NCBI RefSeq assembly: GCF_017352095.1
Contig: NZ_CP071463.1
Span: forward strand, 2,170,001 to 2,234,000
Origin: Natrinema longum
GTDB taxonomy: Archaea; Halobacteriota; Halobacteria; Halobacteriales; Natrialbaceae
Direction of reading: 5' to 3'
DNA: 64,000 nucleotides
Position 1 is the stretch's first letter. The number at the start of each line of letters is the position of its first letter. The notes below the pieces were generated by a model. It searched no databases. It was not told where the DNA came from and saw only the letters and a program-made list of their open reading frames with translations. Shown in pieces: positions 17,652 to 26,527 of the stretch. Position numbers and translations under genes: made by a program.

Positions 17652-18473
17652 ATGAACTCCGATACGGAGCTCGCTCCCGCGGTGGAGTCGATCCTCGAGG
17701 CGGCACGGGAGCGGTCGGGTGGTGAGGGCGTCGTCGACGTCGACGCGCGCTCGCTGTCGGACGCGCTTGCCGACGCCGAGGCCGAGGGGCGAGTCCCAGT
17801 GATCGCGGAGGTGAAACCGACGAGTCCGACGGCGGCTGGCACTCGAGCCGACGACCCGGTCGAACTGGCACGGGCGATGGTCGACGGCGGCGCGGCGGCG
17901 ATTTCGGTACTCACGGAGCCGACCCACTTCGGCGGCTCGCCCGAGGCGCTTTCCCGCATCCGGGCGGCCGTCGACGTCCCCGTCCTTCGCAAGGACTTCG
18001 TCCTCGAGGAGGCCGGGATGGACGTCGTCGAGGCGGACCTGCTCTTGTTGATCGTCAGGTTCGTGGACGATCTCGAGGCGCTCGTCACCGCCGCCCGCGA
18101 GCGGGGCTTTCAACCCCTCGTGGAGGTCCACGATCGAGCGGAACTCGAGACCGCCCTCGAGGCGGGCGCGGAAATCATCGGCGTGAACAACCGGGATCTG
18201 GCGCGACTCGAGGTCGACCTCGAAACCTTCGAGTCAGTCGCACCCGAGGCTCCGGACGACGTAACCCTGATCGCCGAGAGCGGGGTCTCGTCGCCGGCCG
18301 ATGTCCGGCGGATGCGCGAGGCGGGTGCCGACGCTCTCCTGGTTGGCAGCGCCATCATGGACCACGGCGCGGGCGACAGCGACGTGACCGCGAACACGCG
18401 GCGACTCACGCGAGCGGAATCGAGCACGACGACTGAGACGACACGAGCGCACGACGGAGAGACACAGACATGA
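17652..18473 (+). CDS. trpC: Indole-3-glycerol phosphate synthase
   Basis: A 273-residue TIM-barrel enzyme that closes CdRP to indole-3-glycerol phosphate in tryptophan synthesis. Family strands are all present: [40 protein letters not shown] with the catalytic lysine, [18 protein letters not shown] and ALLVGSAIM. The last ~35 residues are a Thr/Glu-rich extension. First gene of trpCBA; its stop overlaps the trpB start (ATGA). Control is probably through the TGTACA-containing promoter. Confidence 0.95.
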   Translation: MNSDTELAPAVESILEAARERSGGEGVVDVDARSLSDALADAEAEGRVPVIAEVKPTSPTAAGTRADDPVELARAMVDGGAAAISVLTEPTHFGGSPEALSRIRAAVDVPVLRKDFVLEEAGMDVVEADLLLLIVRFVDDLEALVTAARERGFQPLVEVHDRAELETALEAGAEIIGVNNRDLARLEVDLETFESVAPEAPDDVTLIAESGVSSPADVRRMREAGADALLVGSAIMDHGAGDSDVTANTRRLTRAESSTTTETTRAHDGETQT

Positions 18474-19738
18474 GCACGGAACGCGAACGGGACGGCGAGT
18501 ACGAATCCGGACGGACGGGCAGCTTCGGCGACTACGGCGGTCAGTACGTCCCCGAGGCGCTGATGCCGGCGCTGCAGGAACTCGAGGACGCCTACGAGCG
18601 CTACGTTCTCGAAAACGAGGACGGATTTCTCGACGAGTTCCGCGAGCGCATGCGGGACTTCGGCGGGCGGCCGACGCCGCTGCAGCGCGCGGATCGGCTG
18701 AGCGAGCGCTACGACCGCGAGATCTACCTCAAGCGCGAGGACCTCCTCCACGGCGGGGCCCACAAGCTCAACAACGCGCTCGGACAGGTTCTCCTGGCCA
18801 AGTACATGGGTAAAGAGCGGATCATCGCCGAAACCGGTGCCGGACAACACGGCACCGCGACGGCGATGGCCGCGGCCCATCTGGACATGCCCTGCGAGAT
18901 CTACATGGGCCGGACGGACGTCAACCGCCAGCGACCCAACGTCTATCGAATGCGAATGAACGGGGCCGAGGTGAACCCGGTCGAGGCCGGCAGCGCCACG
19001 CTGAAGGAGGCGATCAACGAGACGATGCGCGACTGGGCGACGACCGTCGAGCGGACCCACTACGTGATCGGCTCGGTCGTGGGGCCACACCCGTTCCCGC
19101 AGATGGTCCGTGACTTTCAGGCGGTCATCGGCGAGGAGATCCGCGATCAGATACAGGAGCAGGCGGGCCGACTCCCGGACAGCGTCGTCGCCTGCGCGGG
19201 CGGTGGCTCGAACACGATGGGCACGTTCCACGCGTTCGTTCCCGACGAAGCCGTCGACCTCTACGCCGTCGAGGCCGGCGGCTCGAGCCTCGAGATCGAC
19301 GAAGACGCCGGACTCGCGCCGAACTCCGCGACGCTCTCGACGGGCACCGACGGCGTCCTCCACGGCGCGATGACGAAGCTCCTCCAGGGCGGTGACGGCC
19401 AGATCGTCGAGTCCCACAGCGTCAGCGCGGGGCTCGACTACGCCGGCGTCGGTCCCGAGCTGTCCCACCTCGTCGAGACCGGACGGGTCACGCCCACGAA
19501 CGTCGACGACGACGCCGCGCTCAACGGCTTCCACCGGCTCTCGCGACTCGAGGGGATCATCCCCGCGCTCGAGTCGAGTCACGCGCTCGGGTATCTCGAG
19601 GAGGAACACGACGAACTCGGCGACCTCGTCGTCGTCAACGTCTCCGGTCGCGGCGACAAGGACCTCGAGACGGTGCTCGAGGAGACCGAGAAGCGTGAGC
19701 TCGAGGCCGCACCGGACGTCGAGGTGTTCGACCAGTGA
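18470..19738 (+). CDS. trpB: Tryptophan synthase beta chain
   Basis: A 422-residue PLP enzyme that joins indole and serine. The PLP lysine is Lys99 in [13 protein letters not shown], the phosphate-binding loop is GGGSNTMG, and the N-terminal [17 protein letters not shown] is typical of the TrpB1 form that works with TrpA. It overlaps trpC by 4 bp and trpA by 4 bp, so the three subunits are translationally coupled. Confidence 0.97.
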   Translation: MSTERERDGEYESGRTGSFGDYGGQYVPEALMPALQELEDAYERYVLENEDGFLDEFRERMRDFGGRPTPLQRADRLSERYDREIYLKREDLLHGGAHKLNNALGQVLLAKYMGKERIIAETGAGQHGTATAMAAAHLDMPCEIYMGRTDVNRQRPNVYRMRMNGAEVNPVEAGSATLKEAINETMRDWATTVERTHYVIGSVVGPHPFPQMVRDFQAVIGEEIRDQIQEQAGRLPDSVVACAGGGSNTMGTFHAFVPDEAVDLYAVEAGGSSLEIDEDAGLAPNSATLSTGTDGVLHGAMTKLLQGGDGQIVESHSVSAGLDYAGVGPELSHLVETGRVTPTNVDDDAALNGFHRLSRLEGIIPALESSHALGYLEEEHDELGDLVVVNVSGRGDKDLETVLEETEKRELEAAPDVEVFDQ

Positions 19739-20619
19739 CCGACGAAGCACGATCCGAGAACGACGCGGCGTACGACAGCGACGTCGAAGCGGCCATCCGT
19801 GAGAACCACCCCGCGCTCGTCACCTACATCACCGCGGGTGACCCCTCGCTCGAGGACACGAAGGCGTACGTCGAGGCCCTGGATCGCGGGGGCTCGGATC
19901 TGATCGAGCTCGGGCTCCCGTTCTCGGAACCGATCGCGGAGGGGCAGACGATCCAGGCCGCGATCAACCGCGCGCTCGCGGCCGGGACGACCCCCGACGG
20001 GTTCTTCGAGCTGGTCGAAGACCTCGAGACCGAGGCACCGCTGCTGGTGATGACGTACTATAATATGATACTGCAGTATGGAAGCGAAGCCGACGTGCGG
20101 CCGTTCGTGGAGCGGGCCGCCGAAGCCGGCCTTTCGGGAATCATCGTTCCCGACTTGCCTGCCGAGGAATCCGATCCGCTTCGGGAGGCCTGCGACGACA
20201 ACGGGCTCGACCTCGTCTTCATCATCGCGCCGACGACCGAGGGCGAGCGACTGGACAGTATCATGTCCCAGGTTTCGGGCTTTGCCTACGTCCAGGCCCG
20301 CCTCGGGACGACCGGCGCGCGAGCGAACGTCTCGGGTGCGACCCACGACAGCCTCGCGCGGCTCTCGGAGTACGACGTCCCCAAAGCCGTCGGCTTCGGC
20401 GTTAGCAAGGGCGAACACGCGACCGAGATCGTCGAGGCAGGGGCCGACGGCGTCATCGTCGGTAGTGCTCTCATCGACATCATTTCCTCGAGCGAGACGC
20501 CCGGCGACGCGGTCGACGCACTCGAGGCCAAAGCGGCGGAGCTCAAACGGGGCGCACGTCGCGGCGCGGATTCCCTCACGGTCGATCCGGAAGAACGACC
20601 GGAACCAGAACAGCCATAA
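19735..20619 (+). CDS. trpA: Tryptophan synthase alpha chain
   Basis: A 294-residue TIM-barrel subunit that cleaves indole-3-glycerol phosphate and channels indole to TrpB. It starts with GTG overlapping the trpB TGA. The catalytic Glu is in [19 protein letters not shown]; the aspartate equivalent to E. coli Asp60 (PLADG) is Glu here (PIAEG), a conservative change that keeps an acid. Other family parts, [29 protein letters not shown] and VGFGVS, are normal. Confidence 0.95.
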   Translation: MTDEARSENDAAYDSDVEAAIRENHPALVTYITAGDPSLEDTKAYVEALDRGGSDLIELGLPFSEPIAEGQTIQAAINRALAAGTTPDGFFELVEDLETEAPLLVMTYYNMILQYGSEADVRPFVERAAEAGLSGIIVPDLPAEESDPLREACDDNGLDLVFIIAPTTEGERLDSIMSQVSGFAYVQARLGTTGARANVSGATHDSLARLSEYDVPKAVGFGVSKGEHATEIVEAGADGVIVGSALIDIISSSETPGDAVDALEAKAAELKRGARRGADSLTVDPEERPEPEQP

Positions 20620-20643
20620 CGGCAAGCTTGTTAGACTCCCGCA

Positions 20644-21438
20644 ATGACCACAGGAACTGACGCACGACTCGAGCGAATCGGCACAGACGGATCGTACGTG
20701 ATCATCCCGATGGACCACGGCATCACGATGGGTGCGGTCCAGGGACTGAAAGACATCGAATCGACGATCGACGGCGTGACCAGCGGCGGGGCGGACGCCG
20801 TCCTCACGCAGAAGGGCGTCGCACCTCGCGTCCACGACAACAAGAACGGGAAGGGGTACATCGTCCACCTCAACGGCTCGACGACGATCGGACCCGACGA
20901 ACAGGACAAACGGATGACCGGGACCGTCGAGGAGGCGATCCGAGTGGGTGCCGACGCCGTTTCCTTCCACATCAACGTCGGCTCCGACCACGAACCCGAC
21001 CAGATCAGCCAGCTCTCGGAGGTCACCGAGCAGGCACAGCGGTTCGGCATCCCGGTGCTCGCGATGGCCTACGCTCGCGGTCCCGGCGTCGACTCGGCGG
21101 ACCCAGAAGCGCTGGGCCACGCGGTCCGACTCGCCGAGGAACTCGGCGCGGACATCGTCAAGACGGGCTACAGCGGTGACGCGGAGAGCTTCCAGCACGT
21201 CGTCGAGTCGACCCGACTGCCGGTCGTCATCGCCGGCGGTTCGAAGGGCACCGACCGCGAGACGATCGAGATGGTCCGGGGCGTGATGGACGCCGGCGGT
21301 GCCGGCGTCTCGATGGGCCGATCGATCTTCCAGCACGAGGACCCGGAAGCCATCGCGCGGGCGGTCGCCGGCGTCGTCCACGAGGACCTCTCGACCGACG
21401 AGGCACTCGCCGAGTCGGGGCTGGCACTCGAGGCCTGA
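20644..21438 (+). CDS. 2-amino-3,7-dideoxy-D-threo-hept-6-ulosonate synthase
   Basis: A 264-residue class I aldolase-like enzyme. In archaea without the DAHP route it condenses 6-deoxy-5-ketofructose-1-phosphate with aspartate semialdehyde to ADH, the precursor of 3-dehydroquinate. Markers are YVIIPMDHGITMGAVQGL, HLNGSTTIGPD, ADAVSFHINVGS and the Schiff-base lysine in DIVKTGYSG. A fructose-bisphosphate aldolase activity is the alternative reading, but the company of trpCBA and the AroB' gene nearby favours ADH synthase. It follows trpA by 24 bp and is probably in the same operon. Confidence 0.9.
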   Translation: MTTGTDARLERIGTDGSYVIIPMDHGITMGAVQGLKDIESTIDGVTSGGADAVLTQKGVAPRVHDNKNGKGYIVHLNGSTTIGPDEQDKRMTGTVEEAIRVGADAVSFHINVGSDHEPDQISQLSEVTEQAQRFGIPVLAMAYARGPGVDSADPEALGHAVRLAEELGADIVKTGYSGDAESFQHVVESTRLPVVIAGGSKGTDRETIEMVRGVMDAGGAGVSMGRSIFQHEDPEAIARAVAGVVHEDLSTDEALAESGLALEA

Positions 21439-21496
21439 GGCCCTTCGTTTCTCTTCTCGCTGTCGACCGCAGTAGCGTCCGCGATACCCCTCGCGG

Positions 21497-22456
21497 TCAG
21501 TGGCAGTGCGTATCGAGATACACGTCACGGTCCGCATAGTGGGGACTCAGTTCGACGGTCGCGTGATCGACGCCGTGGCGGGCGAGTTCGTCGTGGACGC
21601 GAGCGACGACCGATTCGGCCTCGGCCATCGTCTCGACGCCGGTCTCGAGGTGGACCGTCGCGACCGTGATCTGACTGCAGATCTGCCACGCGTGGAAGTC
21701 GTCGACTCGATCCACGCCGTCGATCCCGGTAATGTGGGAGCGAACGTCGGCGCTCTCGAGGGGCGTCTTGAGGAAGAAAATCTCGCCGCTGCCGCGCAAG
21801 ACGGTGACCGCCGACCAGGTCACCACGGCGGCGATGAGCGCCGCGGTGATCGGGTCGACGACGCGGATGCCGGTCACCTCGATGGCGAGCACGGAGACGA
21901 TGACGGCGACGGAGCCGCCGGCGTCGCCGAGCAAGTGGTAGAACGCACCCTTCTCGTTGAGGCTCATCGCGTCGCCGTGGAGGACGTACACCGAGCCGAC
22001 GTTGACGAGGAGGCCCCCCGTCGCGATGGCGATCGTCGGGCCGGTACCGATGGCGACGGGCTCGAGGAAGCGTTGATAGGCCTCCCAGAGGATGAACCCG
22101 ACCATCGGCAAGAGGAGGAGCCCGTTGAGGAACGCGGCGAACGGCTCGAGACGGTGGAGGCCGTACGACCAGCGCTCGCCGTCGCCGTACTGTTCGGCGA
22201 CGTGAGCGGCGGCGAAGGCCATCACGTACGCCAGCGCGTCGAACAGCATGTGGACGGCGTCGCTGATCAACGCGACGGAGCCAAAGGCCAGCCCGCCCGC
22301 GAGTTCGACGAGGAAGCCGACGACGTTGATCAGCGAGACGGCGGCGAGTTTGCGACTGCTCGTCGAATCCCCGCCGTGGCTGTGCCCCCGTCCGTGGCTG
22401 TGGTCGTCGCCTGCGTGCGAGTCGTCGTGAGCGTGCGCCGACTCGTGTTGACGCAT
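21497..22456 (-). CDS. CDF family Zn2+/Co2+ exporter
   Basis: A 319-residue cation diffusion facilitator with six hydrophobic helices and a C-terminal cytosolic domain. The Zn-type transport sites are present: SDAVHMLFD in TM2 and HLLGD in TM5 (HxxxD in both). The N-terminus has a histidine-rich stretch (HAHDDSHAGDDHSHGRGHSH), usual for ZnT/CzcD exporters. Likely exports zinc or a related divalent metal in exchange for protons. Promoter entry follows; the gene is divergent from the SprT-like gene. Confidence 0.93.
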   Translation of the reverse strand: MRQHESAHAHDDSHAGDDHSHGRGHSHGGDSTSSRKLAAVSLINVVGFLVELAGGLAFGSVALISDAVHMLFDALAYVMAFAAAHVAEQYGDGERWSYGLHRLEPFAAFLNGLLLLPMVGFILWEAYQRFLEPVAIGTGPTIAIATGGLLVNVGSVYVLHGDAMSLNEKGAFYHLLGDAGGSVAVIVSVLAIEVTGIRVVDPITAALIAAVVTWSAVTVLRGSGEIFFLKTPLESADVRSHITGIDGVDRVDDFHAWQICSQITVATVHLETGVETMAEAESVVARVHDELARHGVDHATVELSPHYADRDVYLDTHCH

Positions 22457-22477
22457 CGTACGTCGAACTCGGTCCCT

Positions 22478-22506
22478 CGATCTTATTAATATAGTTGCTA
22501 TTAGAC
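22478..22506 (-). promoter_or_regulatory. AT-rich promoter of the CDF exporter
   Basis: Minus-strand AATAAG/TATTAATA stretch about 25-35 nt before the ATG, overlapped by ATAG-TTG-CTAT (inverted 4-bp arms). The dense AT palindromic character resembles metal-responsive operators such as ArsR/SmtB or DtxR sites; that identity is inference only. Confidence 0.4.
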
Positions 22507-22637
22507 GCCGTTTTCTATACTAATCGCAGCAAAAATACCTGGCTAAGTTATTAAAACGTGTCTGGTGCATCGCCGCTTCTCACCCGGAACGGGACCGAAT
22601 CGGAACGATTTCGACGGGAGCCACCTAGTACGAGCCC

Positions 22638-23210
22638 GTGACCGACGGCGAGGAGCTGACGCTCGCAGACGAGATCGTCGCCCGCGCGCGGATTCACGCC
22701 CGTGAGGTCCGCGAGGAGTACGAACTGGCCGTCGACCTCGGGGCCCTCGAGTGGACGGTCTCCCCGCGAGCGCGCCGCCGGGCGGGCCTTTGCAGGTGGA
22801 ACGCGGACAGCGGCGTCGCGACGATCGTGCTCGCCCGCCGGGCGTACGACCACTACGACTGGCCCGAGTTCGCGGGGATCGTCCGCCACGAACTCGTCCA
22901 CGCCTGGGAGTTCCAGCACTTCGGCGAGTCCGGACACGGGGAGCGATTTCGCGACCGGGCTGGCGCGCTCGAGGCCCCGCGCTACTGCGAGGCGTTCGCG
23001 GAGCCCCGATACGTCCTCCGGTGTCTCACCGACGGCTGTGACTGGCGGGCAACGCGCCACCGTGCGTCCACGCCCGTGAAATCGCCCGATCAGTACCGCT
23101 GTGGTGCCTGTGGCGGCCCCTACGAGGTCGAGCACGCGGAAAGCGGCCGGACGTGGACGACCGCCGGCGGCTACGGCGGCGCGAAAGCGGCCCTCGGCGA
23201 CGAGTGGTAG
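22638..23210 (+). CDS. SprT-like zinc metalloprotease
   Basis: A 190-residue protein with the zincin motif HELVH (residues 84-88) and a third ligand candidate at His100 (GESGHGERF), followed by a zinc ribbon (CLTDGCD...CGAC). This is the SprT/Spartan core without the eukaryotic extensions. Spartan cuts DNA-protein crosslinks; the same role in archaea is plausible but not shown. The start is GTG at 22638. Confidence 0.87.
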   Translation: MTDGEELTLADEIVARARIHAREVREEYELAVDLGALEWTVSPRARRRAGLCRWNADSGVATIVLARRAYDHYDWPEFAGIVRHELVHAWEFQHFGESGHGERFRDRAGALEAPRYCEAFAEPRYVLRCLTDGCDWRATRHRASTPVKSPDQYRCGACGGPYEVEHAESGRTWTTAGGYGGAKAALGDEW

Positions 23211-23287
23211 TGCGATCGGTGCGCGAATCGGGCGAGCGACGGGTCGAGCGCGGAACACTTATTCGCCTCACCATGCCTGTGTCAGGT

Positions 23288-23827
23288 ATGGGAATACTCG
23301 AGTTGATGCTGGGTTCGTCCGGCCCCGGCGAACAGGGCATCGAGGGGAAATCGTACACGCTCCCGAAGGAGACCCACGACTTCGTCTATCCGATCGCGGT
23401 TCGCCGCGAGGAGGTCGAGGCCTTCGGGGAGTTGCTCGAGGCGGCCGGCGACGGGTCGCCCGCCGAGACGGATCCCGAGGAACTCCAGGCGGTCATCGAC
23501 GACGTGGGGGGCGAGGAGGGTCCCGATATCGATACCGACGCGCTCGTCGAGCGGCTGCAACGGCCCCAGAACGCGGCCGCGTCGGTGATCGGGACCTGGA
23601 GCGAGACCCTCGAGCGAGACATCGGCGTCGTCTACGCCCGTCGCGGGACCCTCGAAGTCCTGGTCGAGTTCGTCAAGCGCTGTAAAGACCGCGACGAGGA
23701 CGAGTCGGACTCGTTCGAACTCCCCGAGAGCTTCCCGAACGCGGCGGCGCTGCTCAAGCGACTCGAGGAAGGGACGGACACCCAGTATCGGGCCGTCGTT
23801 CACACGGATCTGCTGCCTGACGAGTAG
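23288..23827 (+). CDS. Conserved haloarchaeal protein of unknown function
   Basis: A 179-residue soluble, acidic protein starting MGILELMLGSSGPGEQG. No motif is recognised. I chose the ATG at 23288 because the ACTTATTC box lies about 25-30 nt before it; the in-frame ATG at 23273 would be too close. It lies between the SprT-like gene and a HAD gene in the opposite direction, whose 3' end is 15 bp away. Confidence 0.75.
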   Translation: MGILELMLGSSGPGEQGIEGKSYTLPKETHDFVYPIAVRREEVEAFGELLEAAGDGSPAETDPEELQAVIDDVGGEEGPDIDTDALVERLQRPQNAAASVIGTWSETLERDIGVVYARRGTLEVLVEFVKRCKDRDEDESDSFELPESFPNAAALLKRLEEGTDTQYRAVVHTDLLPDE

Positions 23828-23842
23828 GGGTTCGAACCGCCA

Positions 23843-24517
23843 CTAGACGATCGTTTCGAAGGTCTCGAGCGACGCGAGCTCGTAGGTCGGCTCGTGTTCG
23901 CTGGGGCCGTCGTCGCGGCCGGTGTCGAGCCAGGCCGAGTCCAGGCCCATCGCGTTGGCCCCTGCGATGTCGGCGTGTAACGAGTCGCCGACGTGGATCG
24001 CCGCGTCCGGCGTCACGTCGAGGTCGGTGAGTGCGCGTTCGAAAGGGGCCGCGTTCGGTTTCGGGAGGATCCCCGCGCTTGGCTCCGTGAAGACGTGGGT
24101 GTCGAACGCGTCCTCGATACCCAGCGATCGGAGTTTCCGGGTTTGTGTCTTCCGGCCACCGTTCGTGATGAGCGCGACGGATGCACGCTCGCGGGCGTAT
24201 TCGAGTGCGGGTTGCGCGCCGGGCCGGAACCGGACGGCGGTCGGCTCCTGGACGTCGAGGTAGTTCGCCGCGAGCGTCGGCGCGAGATCGGGAGCCACGC
24301 CGGCCCGCCGTGTGACTTCCGTAAAGAGGTGCTCGTAGAACTCCCGATCCGTTTCGGCGGTCGGCAGGTCGGGCACCGCGGCTCGCAGATCCGCCGGCGT
24401 ACAGAACGGGTCACAGCCGGCCCGCTCGAAGGTCGACTCGAGCAGGCTCGCGGCATCCTGGGTCGATTCGCAGAGCGTCGAATCCAGATCGAAACAGATC
24501 GCGTCGTAGGCGGCCAT
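23843..24517 (-). CDS. HAD-superfamily hydrolase
   Basis: A 224-residue phosphatase-like protein with all HAD motifs: FDLDST (nucleophile region, residues 9-14), ITNGGR (II), KPNAAPF (III) and HVGDSLHADIAGAN (IV), with a helical cap between I and II, so subfamily I. Substrate unknown; possibilities include sugar phosphates or nucleotides. Confidence 0.88.
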   Translation of the reverse strand: MAAYDAICFDLDSTLCESTQDAASLLESTFERAGCDPFCTPADLRAAVPDLPTAETDREFYEHLFTEVTRRAGVAPDLAPTLAANYLDVQEPTAVRFRPGAQPALEYARERASVALITNGGRKTQTRKLRSLGIEDAFDTHVFTEPSAGILPKPNAAPFERALTDLDVTPDAAIHVGDSLHADIAGANAMGLDSAWLDTGRDDGPSEHEPTYELASLETFETIV

Positions 24518-24749
24518 CTGTTTCCGTGTAGGGGCGGGGGCGTTCTCAACGTTTCGCCGAGGTCCTACCCACTCGAGACGAGGGTATCGTCACCGACGAG
24601 AACTGCCTGAAAGTCCCGTTCAATCCCGCCAGACTGGTTGTTCGACCGGGGAGCCGACCTCGCCGGCCGATCGGGGCCGACTCGAGCCTCTGTATAGAGT
24701 CGCCTACCGATTCCGTAGCAGTTATTCTTATTGACACGCCTCTCGGCGT

Positions 24750-25610
24750 ATGGAGGTCGTCAAGCGAGTCCACGTCGTGCCGCTGGGCTACGAGTTCGAT
24801 CGGATCTTCGAGCCGATCCGGGACCAGCGGGCGGATCTCGTCTATCTGCTCGAGGGTGACGGCGTGGGCGGCAGGGGGAGGAACGGCAACGGAGGGGAGC
24901 GGAACGGAACGACCGAGCGAAACGCCACGGCAGCCGCCGAGTACCACGAGGAGTTGCGCGCGGAACTCGAGTCGATCGTCCCCGAGGTTCGGACCAGGGA
25001 GTGCGATCTGACGGACGTCTACGCCGTGCTCGGAGACGTGACGACGATCGCCGACGAGCACGCAGACGATCAGGTGTACGTCAACGTCTCCGGGGCCGGG
25101 ACGATCCCGGCGATCGGTGCGACGATCGCGTGTATGGACGTCTCGACTGACGCACACGCCTATTACGTCGAGCCCGCGGAGTACGCCCACGACGGGACCG
25201 ACGAACCGGTCTCGTTCGGGCTCGACGAGATCGAGGAGGTCCCGACCTATCCGATCGAGTCGCCGTCGCGTGACCAGGTCGCGATCATGGAGTTCCTCTC
25301 CGATCCGCCCGCGTGGGACGGATTTCACGACGATCGGACGGCCCCGCCGAAGAAGAAAGACCTCATCGAGTACGCGCGCGACCACGACCTCTCTTTTATC
25401 GCCGACCGCCGCTCGCCCGACGAGCGCTCCGGCGAGGACAAGGGCGCGTTCCGCGTGCTGGATACCCACGTCCTCGAGCCTCTCGCCGAGGACGGCTACG
25501 TCACGATCGAGTCGGTCGGCCGCCGGCGCGTGGTCGAGTTGACCGAGCGAGGCGAAAACGCCTACCGGGCGTTCCGGCACAAACTCATCGGTGACGATAC
25601 CGAATCCTGA
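24750..25610 (+). CDS. HFX_2341-family (DUF6293) CARF-HTH regulator
   Basis: A 286-residue protein with an N-terminal Rossmann-like CARF domain (VHVVPLGYEFDRIFEPI at the start; VYVNVSGAGTIPAIGATIAC as the ligand loop) and a C-terminal winged helix (about residues 175-275, ending LTERGENAYRAFRHKLIG). CARF domains sense nucleotides such as cyclic oligoadenylates in CRISPR systems, but the HFX_2341 family is widespread in haloarchaea outside CRISPR loci, and none is seen here. A Gly/Asn-rich low-complexity insert (about residues 38-60) interrupts the CARF. A TTATTCTTATT box 20-28 nt upstream supports the ATG at 24750. Confidence 0.83.
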   Translation: MEVVKRVHVVPLGYEFDRIFEPIRDQRADLVYLLEGDGVGGRGRNGNGGERNGTTERNATAAAEYHEELRAELESIVPEVRTRECDLTDVYAVLGDVTTIADEHADDQVYVNVSGAGTIPAIGATIACMDVSTDAHAYYVEPAEYAHDGTDEPVSFGLDEIEEVPTYPIESPSRDQVAIMEFLSDPPAWDGFHDDRTAPPKKKDLIEYARDHDLSFIADRRSPDERSGEDKGAFRVLDTHVLEPLAEDGYVTIESVGRRRVVELTERGENAYRAFRHKLIGDDTES

Positions 25611-25611
25611 G

Positions 25612-25700
25612 ACGGTTTGCTGTCCCGATTTGCCGGTGAGACCGGGACCCGCTGTGTGGGTGGGTCGGGACCCAGTGACACCGGACCGTCCGAACGGCGG
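25612..25700 (-). repeat. Dispersed hairpin repeat, diverged copy 4
   Basis: Contains the same ordered pieces on the minus strand, GGACCGTCCG...CCGGTG, GGGTCCCGACCC and AATCGGGACAGCAAACC, but the inner hairpin has drifted to CCGGTG/CACCGG. It lies between two genes whose 3' ends converge. Confidence 0.45.
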
Positions 25701-25724
25701 TCGGCCAGCACACGCGTCGCCAGT

Positions 25725-26306
25725 TCACTCCTCGTGAACCAGCCTGTACAGTTTCGTCCCCAGCCGGGCGAACTCGAGGTCGGCCTCGAGTCGCTCGACG
25801 TGGTCTCGAAGCGCCGCCGCGTCGAGTCCCGGGAACTCGCGGTCGGTGCGGGAATCGAGGTGGCTGCTCGCGCGTGCGAGCAGGAAGGGCGCGGCGTCAG
25901 CGAGGTGCGAGCCCGGCAGCTCGGGGCCAGCGCCACGGCCGCGCTCGACCGCGGCCAGCACTTCTCTGGCCACGATGAGCCGCCGCCGGAGCCGGCGGAT
26001 CTCGTCGTCGTCCGCGGGCGGCGTCAGGTACCGCGACTGCAACTCGTCGGCCGCGACGACGCGGTCCGGATCGACGTCGAACTCCGCCGCGAGCCGTTCA
26101 CGGTCCGGTTCGCCGACGCCGGTCCGGCGAGCGGCGAGCCGGATCGCGCCCAGCATGGCAGCCGGCTGCCCGTACTCGAGGACCGCCAGCTCGCCGGCGT
26201 GATCGTAGACCGCTCGCGCGATCGTGGCCGTGGACTCCGCCTCGAGACGGCGGGCGGCGCGGTCGATCGACGGTTCTGCATCCATCTCGAGGTGACGCTG
26301 ACCCAT
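25725..26306 (-). CDS. Conserved haloarchaeal protein of unknown function
   Basis: A 193-residue, Ala/Arg/Glu-rich helical protein. The segment around residues 40-85 (GELAVLEYGQPAAMLGAIRLAAR) is reminiscent of a cyclin-like helical repeat, but the match is weak. No catalytic or metal motif. The ATG at 26306 is supported by an ATAAGATA box 20-28 nt upstream. It faces away from the 3-dehydroquinate synthase gene. Confidence 0.72.
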   Translation of the reverse strand: MGQRHLEMDAEPSIDRAARRLEAESTATIARAVYDHAGELAVLEYGQPAAMLGAIRLAARRTGVGEPDRERLAAEFDVDPDRVVAADELQSRYLTPPADDDEIRRLRRRLIVAREVLAAVERGRGAGPELPGSHLADAAPFLLARASSHLDSRTDREFPGLDAAALRDHVERLEADLEFARLGTKLYRLVHEE

Positions 26307-26527
26307 GTTCGATCGATCGCCCGGAGATATCTTATCAACTTCTGAGAAAGTGTCCGTACTATCCTTACTATCGCGGGTGTTGGTACTATCTGTTCTATTA
26401 CGGCTTTCGACCGGCGGTATCGGGCCCGACGACCCGGAAACGGCTGCCGTCGATCCGTTGGACCGATCGATCCGCCGGCCCTGCCCGATCCGCCACGTTC
26501 AAGCCGGTCCCCTTCGAGGATCGATTC

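Noticed and set aside
19579-21537. A 652-codon open frame antisense to trpA and ADH synthase
   Set aside because: Shadow of two enzymes with complete active-site motifs on the plus strand.
23826-23850. A GGTTCGAAC sequence resembling a tRNA T-loop
   Set aside because: No acceptor stem, D-arm or anticodon arm can be built around it. No other tRNA-like arrangement was found in the window.
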